This document shows, in pieces, positions 10,960 to 23,169 of a stretch of DNA of 64,000 nucleotides. Under the pieces are notes generated by a model. The model worked only from the letters and a program-made list of their open reading frames with translations. It did not search any database and was not told the DNA's origin. Numbering within the stretch: position 1 is the stretch's first letter; every line of letters starts with the position of its first letter. The stretch is taken from the NCBI GenBank assembly GCA_047495785.1, contig JBLDXI010000017.1:248001-312000 (forward strand). The letters are read 5' to 3'. Source of the DNA: Lepidodermella squamata. Lineage: Eukaryota > Gastrotricha. A program made the position numbers and the translations under genes.

Positions 10960-11613
10960 ATGAACTCTTTCACTGCTTGCGTAATTTTTGCCATGATCGC
11001 GTATGCTAACGGTGAGTATTTTCCTGATAATTTTACGAAACTCGGATTGATAATTATTTCTGATTTATTAGCTTTGGGGTATAACGGCCTCGGCTATGGC
11101 TTCGGAGCTGGAAATTCAGGCGCCTCGGCGAACGGTTTCGGTGCAGCGGGATACAACAATAACCTCTTTGGTCTGAACCACGGCCTGGGATTCGGATTTG
11201 GTGGGCAGCATGCTGTTGCTAACCTCGGCGGAGCTCATGGTTTGAAATTATTATTTTTCAATATATCTCAAATATGAACATTACATCTTTTATAGCCGGA
11301 AATGGTTTCGGAGCTAACTATGGATTTGGCCACCTTGGAAACTTCGGATACGCACCGTTCTATGGCAACCAGTTTTACGGTCATGGTGCTCTGAATGGCC
11401 TGAATGGCCTGAACGGCTTCAACAGTAAGAGTCTTTAATTTTTTTTGCTGCTTAATTTTTTGAAATTTTCTGAAAATAGATGTGCATGGAGCTCGTTTTG
11501 CTGGACATGTCGGTCTTAACAACGGTGTCGCTGGACTTAGCCACGGCGTTGGATCGGTTGGTGCCCCGTACGGACGCTCGGGCCTTGGCTACTTGCGCTA
11601 TGGCTTCATTTGA
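10960..11613 (+). CDS. Small secreted Gly/Asn-rich protein
   Basis: Four exons: 10960-11011, 11072-11239, 11296-11424 and 11480-11613, all joined in phase 1, about 160 aa. Exon 1 is 52 nt and codes only the signal peptide (MNSFTACVIFAMIAYAN, then A). The mature part is rich in Gly, Asn, Phe, Leu and Tyr, with repeats such as GYGFG, GLGFGFGG and LNGLNGLNG, and no cysteine. The composition is like structural secreted proteins (cuticle, glue, shell or silk type); which one is not known. A TATA box precedes it and AATAAA follows at 11759. The minus-strand gene at 48237-48942 has the same 52-nt signal exon in the same phase and related signal sequence, so the two form a family. Confidence 0.75.
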
Positions 11614-11790
11614 ACTTGTCATTCTTGAACCTTGAACCACAGTTTTTCTCAGGCTTCACCTAAAATAGCTCAACATCGCAAATTATTGCTATTTCTAGTC
11701 ATCTCTTTCCGAAAATGTGCAAAATTGCGTCATTGTGAGTTTGATGAAAATGTGGAACAATAAAAACCCCTAATATCTTATTTCCACGGA

Positions 11791-12006
11791 ATGATTGTTG
11801 AAATGATTTATGCAACCAGAGAGGTTAGCCGATTCCTTTTTTCGGCGCATCTCGGCGTTCCAAGTTTGAAGCCGCAAATTTGTCCTGTTGGAAAAAAATT
11901 ATTAGGAAAACGGCCGAGGGATGCTACAGTAAAGGTCGTCCGCAAATATCCGAATGGTCTGACAAGGCGGTATATTCGTTCCGCAGAACCTAAGAAATTG
12001 GAATAA
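11791..12006 (+). CDS. Possible small basic protein (weak)
   Basis: A 71-codon open frame with a Lys/Arg-rich C-terminal half (KKLLGKRPRDA...KYPNGLTRRYIRSAEPKK) and AATAAA at about 12063. There is no signal peptide, family match or splice support; the N-terminal part may be non-coding. It could be the last exon of an unseen gene. Confidence 0.2.
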   Translation: MIVEMIYATREVSRFLFSAHLGVPSLKPQICPVGKKLLGKRPRDATVKVVRKYPNGLTRRYIRSAEPKKLE

Positions 12007-12688
12007 GTATAATAACTATTATAGCCACTGTGACTATGAATGTTATTGAAGAAATGAAAAATATAATAAAAATATGTTTCCATAACAAAATTATATAGAA
12101 AAATGTCGCGTACCTACTTGCTCAGCAAAAGTCCTGAAATAGAAGCCCCTATAGAAGCTAATTTTAGCGAAACCAGATTCAATTGAAAGCGAAACCCTCT
12201 ATTCTGAATACTTTTTTCGGGATTTTTTCCAAAATTTTCGGGAATTTAAAAAAATCGCACAATATCTAAAAATGACAATTTCTAACGGTTTGTATTCAGT
12301 TTCAAATTTAAAAAATTCGGTTCCGCACCCAGGCAAATTTGGCCCCGCTAAAAAGATATTCTATTGAAAACACCTACGGAATACTTCATAAATGCCAAGC
12401 TGTCTACCTCCCATAATAATCGCAATCCTTAAACAAGATCATTACGCAGTATAATATGAAATTTTCTAATGAGCGCTTGCCATAGCCGTGAATGCAAAAA
12501 CGAAATTTTATCAAAGTGAACATCGGTAGAGCTAATAATCAGCCGTTTGCTTTAGACTGCGAAATGAGCAGGTGTAAAAAAATAACGACCGAGGTTTCCA
12601 GTCATGCTGTACCCAGGTGATAGATTAACGCGTCTCGCCATCGAACATGATAGAAATTGGCAATACGCATGATGGCTGGCGGAGTTGG
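12007..12688. other. AT-rich spacer
   Basis: Low-complexity A/T-rich DNA with runs of T and A around 12210-12330. No gene, palindrome or repeat copy was recognised. Confidence 0.6.
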
Positions 12689-12695
12689 TATAAAA
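12689..12695 (+). promoter_or_regulatory. TATA box of cysteine-rich gene 1
   Basis: TATAAAA about 95 bp before the ATG at 12787. The spacing matches that of the other secreted-protein genes here (60-100 bp). Confidence 0.55.
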
Positions 12696-12786
12696 AGACG
12701 GAGCCAGCTACGAAATTTCAACAAGCAAATTTAGCGGAATCTTCGTGCTTTTTTGGTATACAAGAATATCTCTTCGAACAAGCAAT

Positions 12787-13092
12787 ATGTCTGCCAAGAT
12801 GATGATTTTGGTTGTTGCCGCTGTCGCTGCACTGCTGCAAGTTTCCAATGCGCAGAGACCCTGTCCTTCTCCGGCGTGTACCGCCTACCAACCGGAATGC
12901 CAACCGGGCGCAACTCCTTACAACTGCTGTAGCTACGCTAATTACTTACTGTATTGATTGTCCACTGAATTTGAATAATAATATTAATACTTCGTTTTTT
13001 CTAGCGCTCTCAACTATTACAACCCGGCGTGCACGAAATGCGAGACTAATCTTATGAATCCCGGAAGCGCCACTTTCCCCTGCAACCCCTGA
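12787..13092 (+). CDS. Secreted cysteine-rich protein, single module (family member 1)
   Basis: Exons 12787-12950 and 13005-13092 around a 54-nt phase-2 intron give 83 aa. A signal peptide (MSAKMMILVVAAVAALLQVSNA) precedes eight cysteines in the mature chain. The module reads CPSPAC, PEC, then CCSYANYLL at the exon end, and PACTKC, FPC in the second exon. A single-exon reading would stop just inside the intron (LLY stop) and lose half the cysteines. AATAAA is at 13193. Its closest relative is the second module of the minus-strand gene at 13791-14841: the block YQPECQ-G-TP-NCC-Y is shared. Function unknown; a small disulfide-rich secreted product could be structural, antimicrobial or venom-like, and nothing in the sequence decides. 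Confidence 0.75.
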
Positions 13093-13790
13093 TTTCGAGA
13101 AAATTGCAACACCTTATCGATCACTTTAAACTTGTCAAACTTTTAATGCCAAATTATATGTGGGATATTTCAGTTTCATAGCTTTTCAGTAGAATAAAAT
13201 GATAAGCTTCATTGCATGAAATGGTCTGGTCTTGTTTACGTGCCCTGCAGAGAAGAGCTAATTAAATAAAATTCATTTGCGAATCGAGAACGCTGGGGAA
13301 TCATGCGATTCTGCAAAAAATAGAAAACGACACGAATTTAATGGTCTAGTCCCAAATCTACGAGGATGTTACAAACTTGTTCGAATTAAAGTTTACGAGC
13401 AATTGTTGACCAATGAAGTTGACCATTTTGCATGTAGCCCACTCAATTTCAAATTGATTTGCTTAGGCATGTTTTCGTAATCACAATCGCGCGAACGAAA
13501 TATACGCCAGACGCCAGAGGTAAATCTGCTAGTTTATTTCACTGACGATACCAGAAACTAAATTATTTTCGGATCAATGTTCATGAAAATGAAATATTTC
13601 CTACTAATATTATTATTTGGCGAAAATTCAGCGTCCGACAATTCACGCCCGCTTAAACTTCATTTCACCGAGAAGCTATGAAACTGAAATAGCCTAACAC
13701 ATATAATTTGACATTAAATGTTCAACGGGTTTAAAATGGTCTAAATAACAGGTTTAAAATAGTTTAAAGATGTTGTCATTTTCTCGAAAT

Positions 13791-14841
13791 TCAGGGCTTG
13801 CAGGGGAAGATGGCGGACGATGGTGTCATTTTATTGGACTCGCATCTCTTACACGAAGAGTTGTAATGAGCGAGAGCGCTATGAAAAAAACCGGTTAAAA
13901 TTTCAATTTCAATTCAGTTGACTTATCATTACCGCGTGTAATTTTCGTAGTTACAGCAATTGAAAGGTGTTACGCCCCGTTGGCATTCCGGTTGGTAGCC
14001 AGAACAGACCGCAGAAGGACAATAATTCGCGCATCCGAAGTTTGATGGGTAGTATTGATCAAGTGTGCAGCGCGGGCAGCAAGCCGCGTAATTTTTATGC
14101 ATGGTCCTGAAAAGAGGTATTTAAGAAATCTTCAGGAATGGATTGAACATTCTTTTCATTATGGCTACCATAAATAATCATCATAAGTGCAGCATCCGTT
14201 TCGGCAAGGTGGTACTCCATCGCGAGAGCAGTAGTTCACTGGACAGAGCTGCCCGTTCGGACACCTGTTGTTAATGAAAAACATGTATCATTGGGTTTGA
14301 TTTCACGCGCATCATCGACTAGAATTATTCACGGGTGAGCTTAGGCTTGAGACGTATCACTAGAGAGTATTAGTCTGTAGAGCTTAGGCACGGACGTGGT
14401 ACATTTTAGTCGTAATGAATGCGTAGATATGAATAATAATATCTATTAGTATTTGCTAATAAGGTGCCCAAAATTCAAATTTCCCGAATTTAGGTACAAT
14501 TTGATAACTTTTAAATAGTCTTAGAGCCTGCACACGAATTGTCACAATTCTTATACCTAATTGTCCACACTCGAAAAACTTTGCGGATTTGCCCGAAAAA
14601 AGGCCAAAATCTCAGTCCAAAATCTCAGACCCGAGGACAACTCAGCTCGTGAGAGTAATAAAAATGTATCAGATTCGAAGCTTAAGATGTTATCGGCCGA
14701 ACCTTCAATTCTTGCCAACATGTTAATTCTTGAGGCAAAAATGGCATTTTTCACTTACGATGCAACTTTACTCAGTTGCCCAAAAGCCAAATAAGGCGTC
14801 GCGCATGCAATAAGTAGCTTGATAGCCAAAGACGATGCCAT
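13791..14841 (-). CDS. Secreted cysteine-rich protein, two modules (family member 2)
   Basis: A gene with exons too short to show as an open frame. Minus-strand exons 14759-14841, 14169-14264, 13933-14106 and 13791-13878 join in phase 2 at every junction and give 146 aa. Exon 1 codes a signal peptide (MASSLAIKLLIACATPYLAFG). Module A: CPNGQLCP...CRNGCCTYDDYLW, intron, then AACCPRCT. Module B: CPSAVC..YQPECQ...NCCNYENYTR, intron, then SSCKRCE...FPC. Module B matches member 1 closely. The first intron is long (494 nt); the other two are 62 and 54 nt. The gene is convergent with member 1, so the pair probably arose by an inverted duplication. TTTATT at 13533, a minus-strand AATAAA, could end the transcript. 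Confidence 0.7.
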
Positions 14842-17489
14842 GATAGCTTGAAAAATTTAGCGATTTGTATAACTCCATCGCATAACAGATATGTATTTAA
14901 CAGATAGACATGTCTGCCGTTTCATCCATACTTATATCCTTAGTATCCATTTTAATGTCTATGGTAAAATCCTCTGTTAAATCACCATCATAGCGCAGCT
15001 GGGTAGTTTAAACCTCCAATTCAGATTATAGCTTCTGGAAATTAACCAACCCGATAGATACTTCGTCGGGTAAAATTCTGAATTTTGAGGCAAATTAACT
15101 CGCCGAGATCGGTATATATTGAGCGAATCTAACATCGAATACGGGCGAAGTCGGATCTGATGAACAAAAGAGCAATTCGCAGGGGAAATTCCAAGTTTTC
15201 GTGAAATTAGAAAATCTATTCGTTAAAAGTGTCGAATTTTGTATTTCGGACATCTCACATTATCGGGAACTAAATCTATACGTAATATACCCCAAAACAA
15301 AATTCTTTTATCTGCTAAACAATTATACTTCGACCTGCAAATTTAATCGTCGTTTGACCATAAAGGGAAACAATTGTTTGGCCTATTTCAATGCAACTTT
15401 CTCAAGGAAAGTTATAAAATAAAATTGGTAAATTCAGGTACCAAATATGACGACGCCGATAGGAAGCCCTTCATTTGAGCTTAGTCTATTAGATTTTATT
15501 TCTTTCAAAAAACCGCGCCATTAAAGGCCTGTTATAGAAAGGTTTGTAAAGGTACAAAATAGGGGGAAAATGTTATCGACTAGCTGGCATATTGCCCGTT
15601 TTTTTTAATGAGCGATCTGATTTGAACGAGGATAATTCATCGGTCTCATGTTTTTACTCCCTATTTCGTCATTTAATTTCAATTATTTTTACTTCATCCG
15701 GAACCATTTGAAGCTATTGTTATACAAACTTGCCGAAAATTAAAGTGAGGTGATAAAACTAAGGAGAAAATGTTATCTTCATCATCAGATTTGAGACCAG
15801 CTTTTATGCCAGCAGTCATGCGCCCAAATAAATTCAACGCGATAAAAGCGGCAATTCCATATAGGTGCGGACAAATTTGTACCTCAAAACACAGCGCACC
15901 CACTTTACCGTTAACCTACCTGGAATCTCGCCATTAGAAATGTTGCGTTCCACCTGTTAAATTCCTATAGCTTAACGTCATCTTCATTTTCATGTGAACA
16001 TTTTGCCTAGATTCCACCCAGGCCAGGAGGGTGATTTAGAGTAATCGAATCTTCTGAATCTAAAAATCAATAATCGAATCTAATTCGGGAAAATAAAATC
16101 GATAGCCTAGTGCCTTGAGCGGCCGGTGATTTTTTTCTTTAATTTTCCCCGAATTTGGGAAAATAAAATAATATAGGCCTATGGGTGAAAGAAATGGTGG
16201 CAAAATTGTACCTTCATTTCGGCTATCTATCAGCCAGTCTCATTTACGCCTATTGTAAATCATTGATGGTTGGAATATTGAATATGGCAGCTCTAGGCGC
16301 CTATTTTTTTATTTTATAGCAAAATAAAGGGTGAACCAATCTATTATTTCATCATTGCGAGTCTTGTAGCCTACTCGGAAAGAGCCAGTGAAGGCAGAGT
16401 TCGATCATCTGCTTATCAACGTGACAAAGATGGCAATAAAATACATCCTTAAATCGAGGAAAAATCGATGACAAAATACGACAAATCTGGTTTCCTATAC
16501 CCTTTCATTATTCATTCGAATTTTTTCAATATTTGTATATTTTTCAGCTTATTTTTAGTGGCATAAGGCGCAGACACAGAATTCTAACTGAAATATCGAT
16601 AAGTTGGTTACTTGGAGTCCAAGGTTGCCGAGGTTCGAGAAAAAATTATCGCTGTTTCTAATTCGCTTCCATTCGATTGAAAATGTGTCGACAGATCGAA
16701 TCCTTTGAGTTCTTATATATACCACAAACTGTTTGTTGATCGAGCCATAGGCGATCTTCGCCTATTACCACCAGGAGATGATAAGGTGCTATTAGTAAAC
16801 AAAAAACGGCTCCTCTTATTCTTTTTGAATCCGAATCATATTCTTTCCGCTTTCCGATACAAATATTTCATCTGCCTTGTCGGTATGAAAAAAACTTAGG
16901 GATATGGCTCCATCCTTTAACTTTGGCCGGCCATTTTCCTAAAATTCGATCGTATAGTTTAGCCTCTAAATAAACAATTTTTTGTTTTCTGTGTATTAAG
17001 TGGCGTTTATAATCGGAGCTGCCAGTAATTTTTGACCACCTTAAACTCGGCAACCAATTTTTCTATTTTTTCGCATTTTATATTTCAATATTCCACGAAT
17101 AAGTTGAATGTGCAAGCAATAGATTTTACATAAAAGCCGCGATATAACTAGCCAGAGTTTATTCAGAAATAGAGGCCTGAACTTTAATAATGCCGAAATT
17201 CCGTTACCTGTTTTATCTGCATGGCAATTCTGCCATGTTTTTTTACTTATTTAAAATGCCGAAAAAATCGCGATCATGTGATTCCTCGGAGCATATAATC
17301 GCGGAAACCTGTAAATGATCAGATCACTTTTGATGAGAAAACGCGTTTTATTATTGTCGATCCGAGATAAGATAAATCAGGCTGAAATTTGAGCTGCCAT
17401 CAGTAACAACCATCGACTATTAGCATCGGATAGATTTGGTTTTAAACTGGATCAATAATACAGAACGGCGGTCGCGGCTGAGCGAGTGA
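14842..17489. other. Gene-free AT-rich DNA
   Basis: About 2.6 kb of A/T-rich sequence. Open frames at 15201-15422, 15694-15903, 16705-16899 and 16868-17053 have no family feature, signal peptide or consistent splice sites. No clear repeat arms were seen. Confidence 0.55.
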
Positions 17490-18884
17490 CAGCGTGTCCC
17501 ATATAAGAAACGCAAGCAAAAAGGAAATACACGCTAAAAAGTTCAGAAACTCTAAAACGACGAGAGACAAAGTCATATCCAGAAATGGCCAGAAAAAAGT
17601 GGAGAAAAATTCAAAAAATCACGAGAATATTAATCATAATTCCGGAGAAATTTGATCCAACCGGGTAAAATACCGAAAATTACCGAACCAGTTAATATCG
17701 GGGTTTTACAGGTTTTCTCCGGTAATTTTTTTTCTTCAGTTAAATCGGTAGGTTCAATTACTATAATTTAAATGACAAAAATGACCTAAATGAATCAGTT
17801 TTATTTTTCGTCCTCCATAGGCATGTGAGGTTAATATTAGTAGAATAAGTAGAAAAAGTCTTACCCGTGAGGGTTTAGGAAACGGCTGACGACAGGCGAT
17901 CGGCTTCGAGGGCCGACAGATGGGTCGCGAACAACCTGCTTTTGCCCAAAAATTCCTAATTTTCGATGCTATTACATTCTCTAATTGCCACTCATCCAGA
18001 TCCAGATCCGCTAATTCTAGATCCGCAGTTTTGTGAATTTCAGTACGTCGCATTAACAGGGTCGACTTACGAAGTCTCCCGCGTCTAACTGGCTCATTCG
18101 GGTTTTTAATATGTTTCACATGAATTTCGAACAAACCAATTTTTAAGAAGACTCATTCGGTCCAGCGGGTTGGCGGTTTACCGCGAGGCAAGCGCCAACT
18201 CGGGTCGGCCGCTTTCCGATAATATATATATTTATAGCATTCGTGAGACTTTCCGCGTCATACTCATCTTGGGGAAAAATGTGACCGAAATATTTCAAAC
18301 GATTCTTATTTTACTTAATTCCAAAACGTCACAGATCAATCTAATATCGATGTTAGGTATAATATAATCTGTTCTGAAAAATCGCATAATGGTTCTAAAC
18401 CAGCGCATGAAAGTAACATTTAACCTTTGTTATTGCGTAGTAGTTAGGTTCCAGGTTTTACAGGCGTAGGTGACGGTAGGAATTACCACTTCCAATTTTG
18501 TGGCTATGTTTTCTGTTACACATCAACTTGTTAAGAGCACCATAACAGCTGCCAGCTTTTGCTATAGACGAGCTTTGATTTCCTCGTCATTTTACCATCT
18601 GATGTGATGATACTACCTGAATATTTAAAAGATGTAACTTTCTCCGATAATTTTCCATCTAGTTCCAGTTGATTGCCGTCATCCGCAAATGCTATCAGAT
18701 TCAAAAATGCTTACCAGGGATGTGAACTTATAATTAAAAAAAACATTTTAATTTAAAAAAATTAGTTCAATTTAAAAAATAGCTCAAATTTGAAAAATTA
18801 CTTTGTTTTAAAAAAAATTAGTTTAATTCCCTGCAAAAAGTTGCCGAACTAAAGAAATAGTTGGGCAACTTCTGTGACACGCTG
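17490..18884. mobile_element. Inverted-repeat element, copy 1 (CAGCGTGTC ends), with internal insertion
   Basis: Begins CAGCGTGTCC at 17490 and ends GACACGCTG at 18884. Its first about 270 bp and last about 130 bp match the shorter copy at 22258-22726: shared stretches include TTCAAAAAATCAC, ATTCCGGAGAAATTTG, TACCGAAAATTACC, ATCGGGGTT, GTTTTCTC and GGTAGGTTCAATTA. The middle (about 17762-18720) is absent from the other copy and includes a retrotransposon remnant. No target duplication was recognised at either copy. Confidence 0.55.
18425..18698 (-). pseudogene. Decayed non-LTR reverse transcriptase fragment
   Basis: On the minus strand a frame reads AFADDG, then LDGKLSEKVTSFKYSGSI, ITSDGKMT, and after a frameshift YGALNKLMCNR. 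This is the order of blocks in the C-terminal half of RTE/CR1-like reverse transcriptases (ADD catalytic box, then VTSFKYLGS and ALNKL region). The spacer normally between ADD and VTSFKYLGS is deleted and stop codons interrupt the frame, so the copy is dead. Confidence 0.55.
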
Positions 18885-20157
18885 TAGAAACCGCAAACCG
18901 CCTATCTTATACCCTGAATGACGGTATTTCGAGCTGATTTATGGGTATTTTTCAACAGACCGCCTCCGATTTTTAAAATGGACGCCTAAATTATACCAAC
19001 TTTAATGTGAAATTCAGTTCAAAACAAAGAGTCGATCTTTCGCTCCGTTTTAATAAAAACATCGAAGCGAAATGTGATATTTTTTGGCATATTTCTGACC
19101 TTCGCCTGTTATTATACGGCGCTCTCGGCGCGATTACATAGCATCATAGACTTGAAAATTTATGATGCAATATCGAAATAAGCGATTTTACGCCAATTAT
19201 TTCTGTTTCGAAGAAGGGCAGATCGAACAAGGCTCGAAGGCAGTGGGCTTGAATTTCAAACACTTTCCCAACAGAATATTATAGGGCGCAAGGCAGCGAA
19301 AGGCAGGGCTCCATAGGCAACCAGTACTGCTTAATAAAAATAGGCACAAAAGTTTTTAGGCAAAACGCGACGCTTAACAATAAGGCGAGGCTACAGTTTT
19401 GAGGCAATTATTTCAAGATGGTAATTCCAACTTTGTTGTGAGGTAGATGCCGAGGTAGCGTTCGCGGTTGACCTGAGGCAAAGGCTGGCCTTATAGTTCG
19501 AAACGTACTGGATGAGGCGAGTTGCCATATCTATACCCAAGACAATCACTTCAAAGCCGGGCTTGAGCGAATAAGCCGCCATTTGTTGCACCTCAATTCG
19601 ATTGAGCGCAGGCGATTTCTTAGCCTCGCGACGCTGGCTGCAATTGAGTAGCCGAAGGGAGTCGTCGGCAAAGGTGCCTTTTGCGACAGATATAGCGGCG
19701 AGGAACATTTTGGCCTTTGGCCATTTTTCATAAAAAGTAAAGGTGATAAAGGCAACCCCTGCTGATTCTTTTCAGCCGTTCAACAGCCGTTTAACCATGG
19801 CGCCAAAAAACCGAGTAATTTTGCAAAATGATGATCGAAATAACTATCGGCCGAGGGTTATCGCGTGTACCATTCGTGTGGCGCCGGGGTAAATTTCGAT
19901 GTAACTACCAAAAAAATCGACCCCCAGATTATTAGATTTCCTTAAAGGTCCCGGAATTCTAAGATCATTGGCCGATGTCCCGGATTTTTCCTGCTCATCC
20001 TTATTACGTAGTAATAATAAAAAAACACTTCAAGTATACGGCGGTTTCCGGCAAATCTTATTTTCTCCCCTATTAGTATACAGCACAGATATAATTTAGG
20101 ACTCACGTGAAGAAAGGCGCTACGCCATGGGCGCCAGATGGCCAGCTGATTCATCTT
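18885..20157. other. Gene-free stretch with one unexplained open patch
   Basis: No recognised gene. On the minus strand, 19391-19755 holds two overlapping open frames of 105 and 69 codons with GC content above the surroundings; neither resembles a known family. Confidence 0.45.
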
Positions 20158-20904
20158 AGAGGTAAATTAAAAAAAAAATTCTATTAGTTTTTAGCTGGTT
20201 CCGAGACGGGGCCGATATTTTCGCGGGTTTGGTTGACGGATTCAGAAAGAGGAAATCACGAGGTTATTTTTTTGAAATTTAAAAAAAAATTCAACTGGTG
20301 TTATCGACGAAAAATGGTTTCACAATTACTAATAAAGTTAATTTTCGTGATCAATCTAGTTGAAATTGAAGCAGCTTTTTAATAGTCCATGCTCGATACT
20401 TGGAGCGAGCTTGGACGATCTTTTACTGATTTTCTAGGAATTTTCAAAATATCGCCAAGCGGAATGAGAATTTCTATCGAAACAAAAACCCAACTTATGA
20501 TATTTTTCCAGCTATGCCATGAGGGTGTGGCGCAACAAAAATTATAAAATGAAACCTCCAGTTTTTGCATTGCTGGAGGTTGAGATTTCTTGTCTAAAAT
20601 TCCTGGAAAATCAGTAAAAAATCGCCCAAGTATCGAAATGTGGACCACGATGCGGGCTACATGGACTATAAAAAACTGCTTAATTTCAACTTTATTATCG
20701 GTTTTAATTACCTTTATTTGAGGAGCGATATCTTTTATTTCTTTGCCTCAACTCGTTTATATGGATCTGAAAATATTGAAAAAATAACCAAAGTGTTCGT
20801 CGTGACGCCCTCTTTCTGAATCTATCGACCGATTTTGAGAAGAAATCATAATTAGCCTCGGAACCAGCTGAAAACAATGGAATATTTTGTTTACTTTACC
20901 TCCT
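20158..20904. mobile_element. Fold-back (long palindromic) element
   Basis: The left and right halves are inverted copies. AGCTGGTTCCGAG (20193) pairs with CTCGGAACCAGCT (20857). TTCAGAAAGAGG near 20240 pairs with CCTCTTTCTGAA near 20808. ATAGTCCATG near 20381 pairs with CATGGACTAT near 20660. GATACTTGG near 20395 pairs with CCAAGTATC near 20627, and TTTACTGATTTTC pairs with GAAAATCAGTAAA. A further small hairpin (AACCTCCAG...CTGGAGGTT) sits at 20552-20582. Arms are about 350 bp each with diverged spots; the outer limits (GAGGTAAA / TTTACCTC) are approximate. Confidence 0.7.
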
Positions 20905-22257
20905 TGAAACAGCAGAATGAATATATGCTTGATTCACTTTTTCACAACAATTTTTCGAACATGTCTCATCGCCATATACAAGCAAGTTTTGGCAATACTT
21001 GATCGTAGTCCACCATCAGGAAGAAGTGATGATAAATAAAACGACCCCGATTTTTAACCAGCGCAAAATTCGAGGCGAGATTCGAGGCGGCCACATAGGC
21101 GCAGATCTGTTTCGTTCATCATTCGAGATTACTCTGCCGAGGCGGAGGAACTTGTCAATAGCGCGGCCGAAGATGGTTGGAAAGGCGCGCGAATTTCGCC
21201 CAGTCGGTAGAGCTGTTTCTTCTGAGGGTAAAACGACACTACCTCGATGAAGACGACCCGGAGAAACGGACAGATTGCATTTTGAGCAAGAAGCTGTCTA
21301 AAAAACGCTGACAGACTATAACATACTTTTGCGCAATGCTTGTCCTATGCCACTTTGTTTAAAGTGCTTTATCAAGCACCAACTTGCTGTTTCACTTTTT
21401 TTGTTGTTAAAAAGACATTACCTGGCACTTTACTGAATTTTTTCTCTTGAAAAGCGTGTTTTTTTTTAAATAAGCCAAGTCACTGAAAATATACTTTGAA
21501 ACATGGCGCATCTCATGGTGGTTAAATGAAAAAATTGGCTTGCTTCGATAATCGATAATCGATAATCAGTGATTTGTCACACAGCAAATTAGTTTGAGGT
21601 GATTTTGATGGCAGATTTGAGATCCACAGGTGTGACTTAGCCCCGGGAAGCCACGTACAGATTTTTTAGAAGAACAGGTCTCGCACAAAAAAATCGCAAA
21701 AAAGCAACACTTCTGCTGCATACTCATTTATTTATGAGTATTTGGCGTCGAATTTTCTGCAAATAATCCGGGAATACTCACATATGAGTATATGGACGAT
21801 AGAGTGTTAATCGTGAGTATTCAGTCTCTTCATTTTTCGATATCCTATTATCTTATTCGTCTGATTTGGTAAAGTCAGACTTGTTCAAAGGTGATTTTTA
21901 CGGCCTGTTCGATTTTCTAGATAATACATTCTCAAACTGTCTCCAAGATTCCATTTCAGACCGATCAAATCCTAACATATAGAACCATAGGCTCTTCCTG
22001 GTTGAATTTATCAAGAAAATACCTCCAACTCGCTGCTATACCTATCGCAGAATTTATATTTATTTAGAGTTTCGAAAAGCCGATATTATCATTTATCGCG
22101 ATTTTTCGGTCTCGGCTGAAGCGATTTTTGTATGAGTTCAATGCTGAAAGAGTGAGCAAGCCATCTAAAGCTCGACCTCGCCACATTTACCACCAGAAAT
22201 TCCTAAAAATTTCGTAAAATATACTAGTGAGTAATTGTTCATTATTTGCTACACTTA
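20905..22257. other. Gene-free stretch
   Basis: A/T-rich DNA with a short GATAATC tandem repeat at about 21546-21567 and several short ATACTCA/TGAGTAT inverted pairs at 21720-21830. The open frame 20999-21250 has no recognisable feature. Confidence 0.5.
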
Positions 22258-22726
22258 CAGCGTGTCCGTAAGTAACACAAAAGGAAAGAAAATACAAGGA
22301 AAATGGTTCAGAAGCTCTAAAATGAGAGATTACCGTAAATTCCGAAATACAAGCCCAGGCGGCGCCCTTTATCGGCACTTTGATGTTCTTTGTAGTGCCG
22401 CCTGGGCTGGTATTTGAATATTTACGGTAAGTCATATTCTCATGGCCAGAAATTTGTTAGAAAACTTCAAAAAATCACCTCACTTGTCCCTTGTTAATGG
22501 GATTAAAAAATTCCGGAGAAATTTGGTAATAAATACCGAAAATTACCAAAATTTTTACCATCGGGGTTATACTGGTTTTCTCGGGTAAATTTTATATTTC
22601 TTCGGTTAAATCGCGGATAAAAGATAGAATTTTCTCTCGGTAGGTTCAATTAAAAAAAAATTGGTTGAATTTTCTACAAAACTTCGCCAAACTTAAAAAT
22701 AATTGCGCAACTTATAGGACACGCTG
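22258..22726. mobile_element. Inverted-repeat element, copy 2 (CAGCGTGTCC ends)
   Basis: A 469-bp element with perfect 10-bp ends CAGCGTGTCC and GGACACGCTG. It is related over both ends to 17490-18884. Non-coding, MITE-like. A second palindrome is nested inside it. Confidence 0.6.
22330..22430. mobile_element. Nested 101-bp hairpin element
   Basis: TTACCGTAAAT at 22330 is the inverse of ATTTACGGTAA at 22420-22430, and CAAGCCCAGGCGGC near 22350 pairs with GCCGCCTGGGCTGG near 22398. The stretch is absent from copy 1 at 17490, so it was probably inserted into copy 2 later. Confidence 0.55.
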
Positions 22727-23169
22727 TTTATTAATTTTAAAATATTTTTCGGAAGAAGTTGGTACAAATTCACTGCCGCGTCGATATTACTTTTTCGAGC
22801 ATTCGAGCAAGAAAAGTAGATTTTTGTATAGTTGAGTCATATGACCTAAAAAAGCTGTGCGAAATAATGGCCGGATGTCGGCTTTGAACTAGACAAGTCC
22901 GCTCAAAATGTGTGCATGAAAATCCCGAAAATATGAAAAGCAGGATCAGAACAGCGCACGAGAAACACCGCCATCAACTACTACAACTAGCAGCACAGTC
23001 GAAGAGCTAAGTTGATATAAGTTGACATACGGCGCCTTTCCGAAAAATGCTGGACATCGTCAACGCAAGGATCAATCTGCCCGCGACATTTTTCCCGATG
23101 CCGTTCGCATATTTAAAAGGACCAGATGCTGAACGTGGGTATTATATAGGGCCTCGATTATAATGCCAA
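22727..23169. other. Gene-free stretch
   Basis: No gene or repeat recognised. Confidence 0.5.

Noticed and set aside
17754-18134. 126-codon minus-strand open frame
   Set aside because: It lies inside the insertion of a repeat element, has no start context, family feature or splice support, and its hydrophobic stretch is at the wrong end for a signal peptide.
19391-19755. Two overlapping minus-strand frames in GC-richer DNA
   Set aside because: Neither reads like a known protein; composition alone is not enough. It may be a fragment of an old element.
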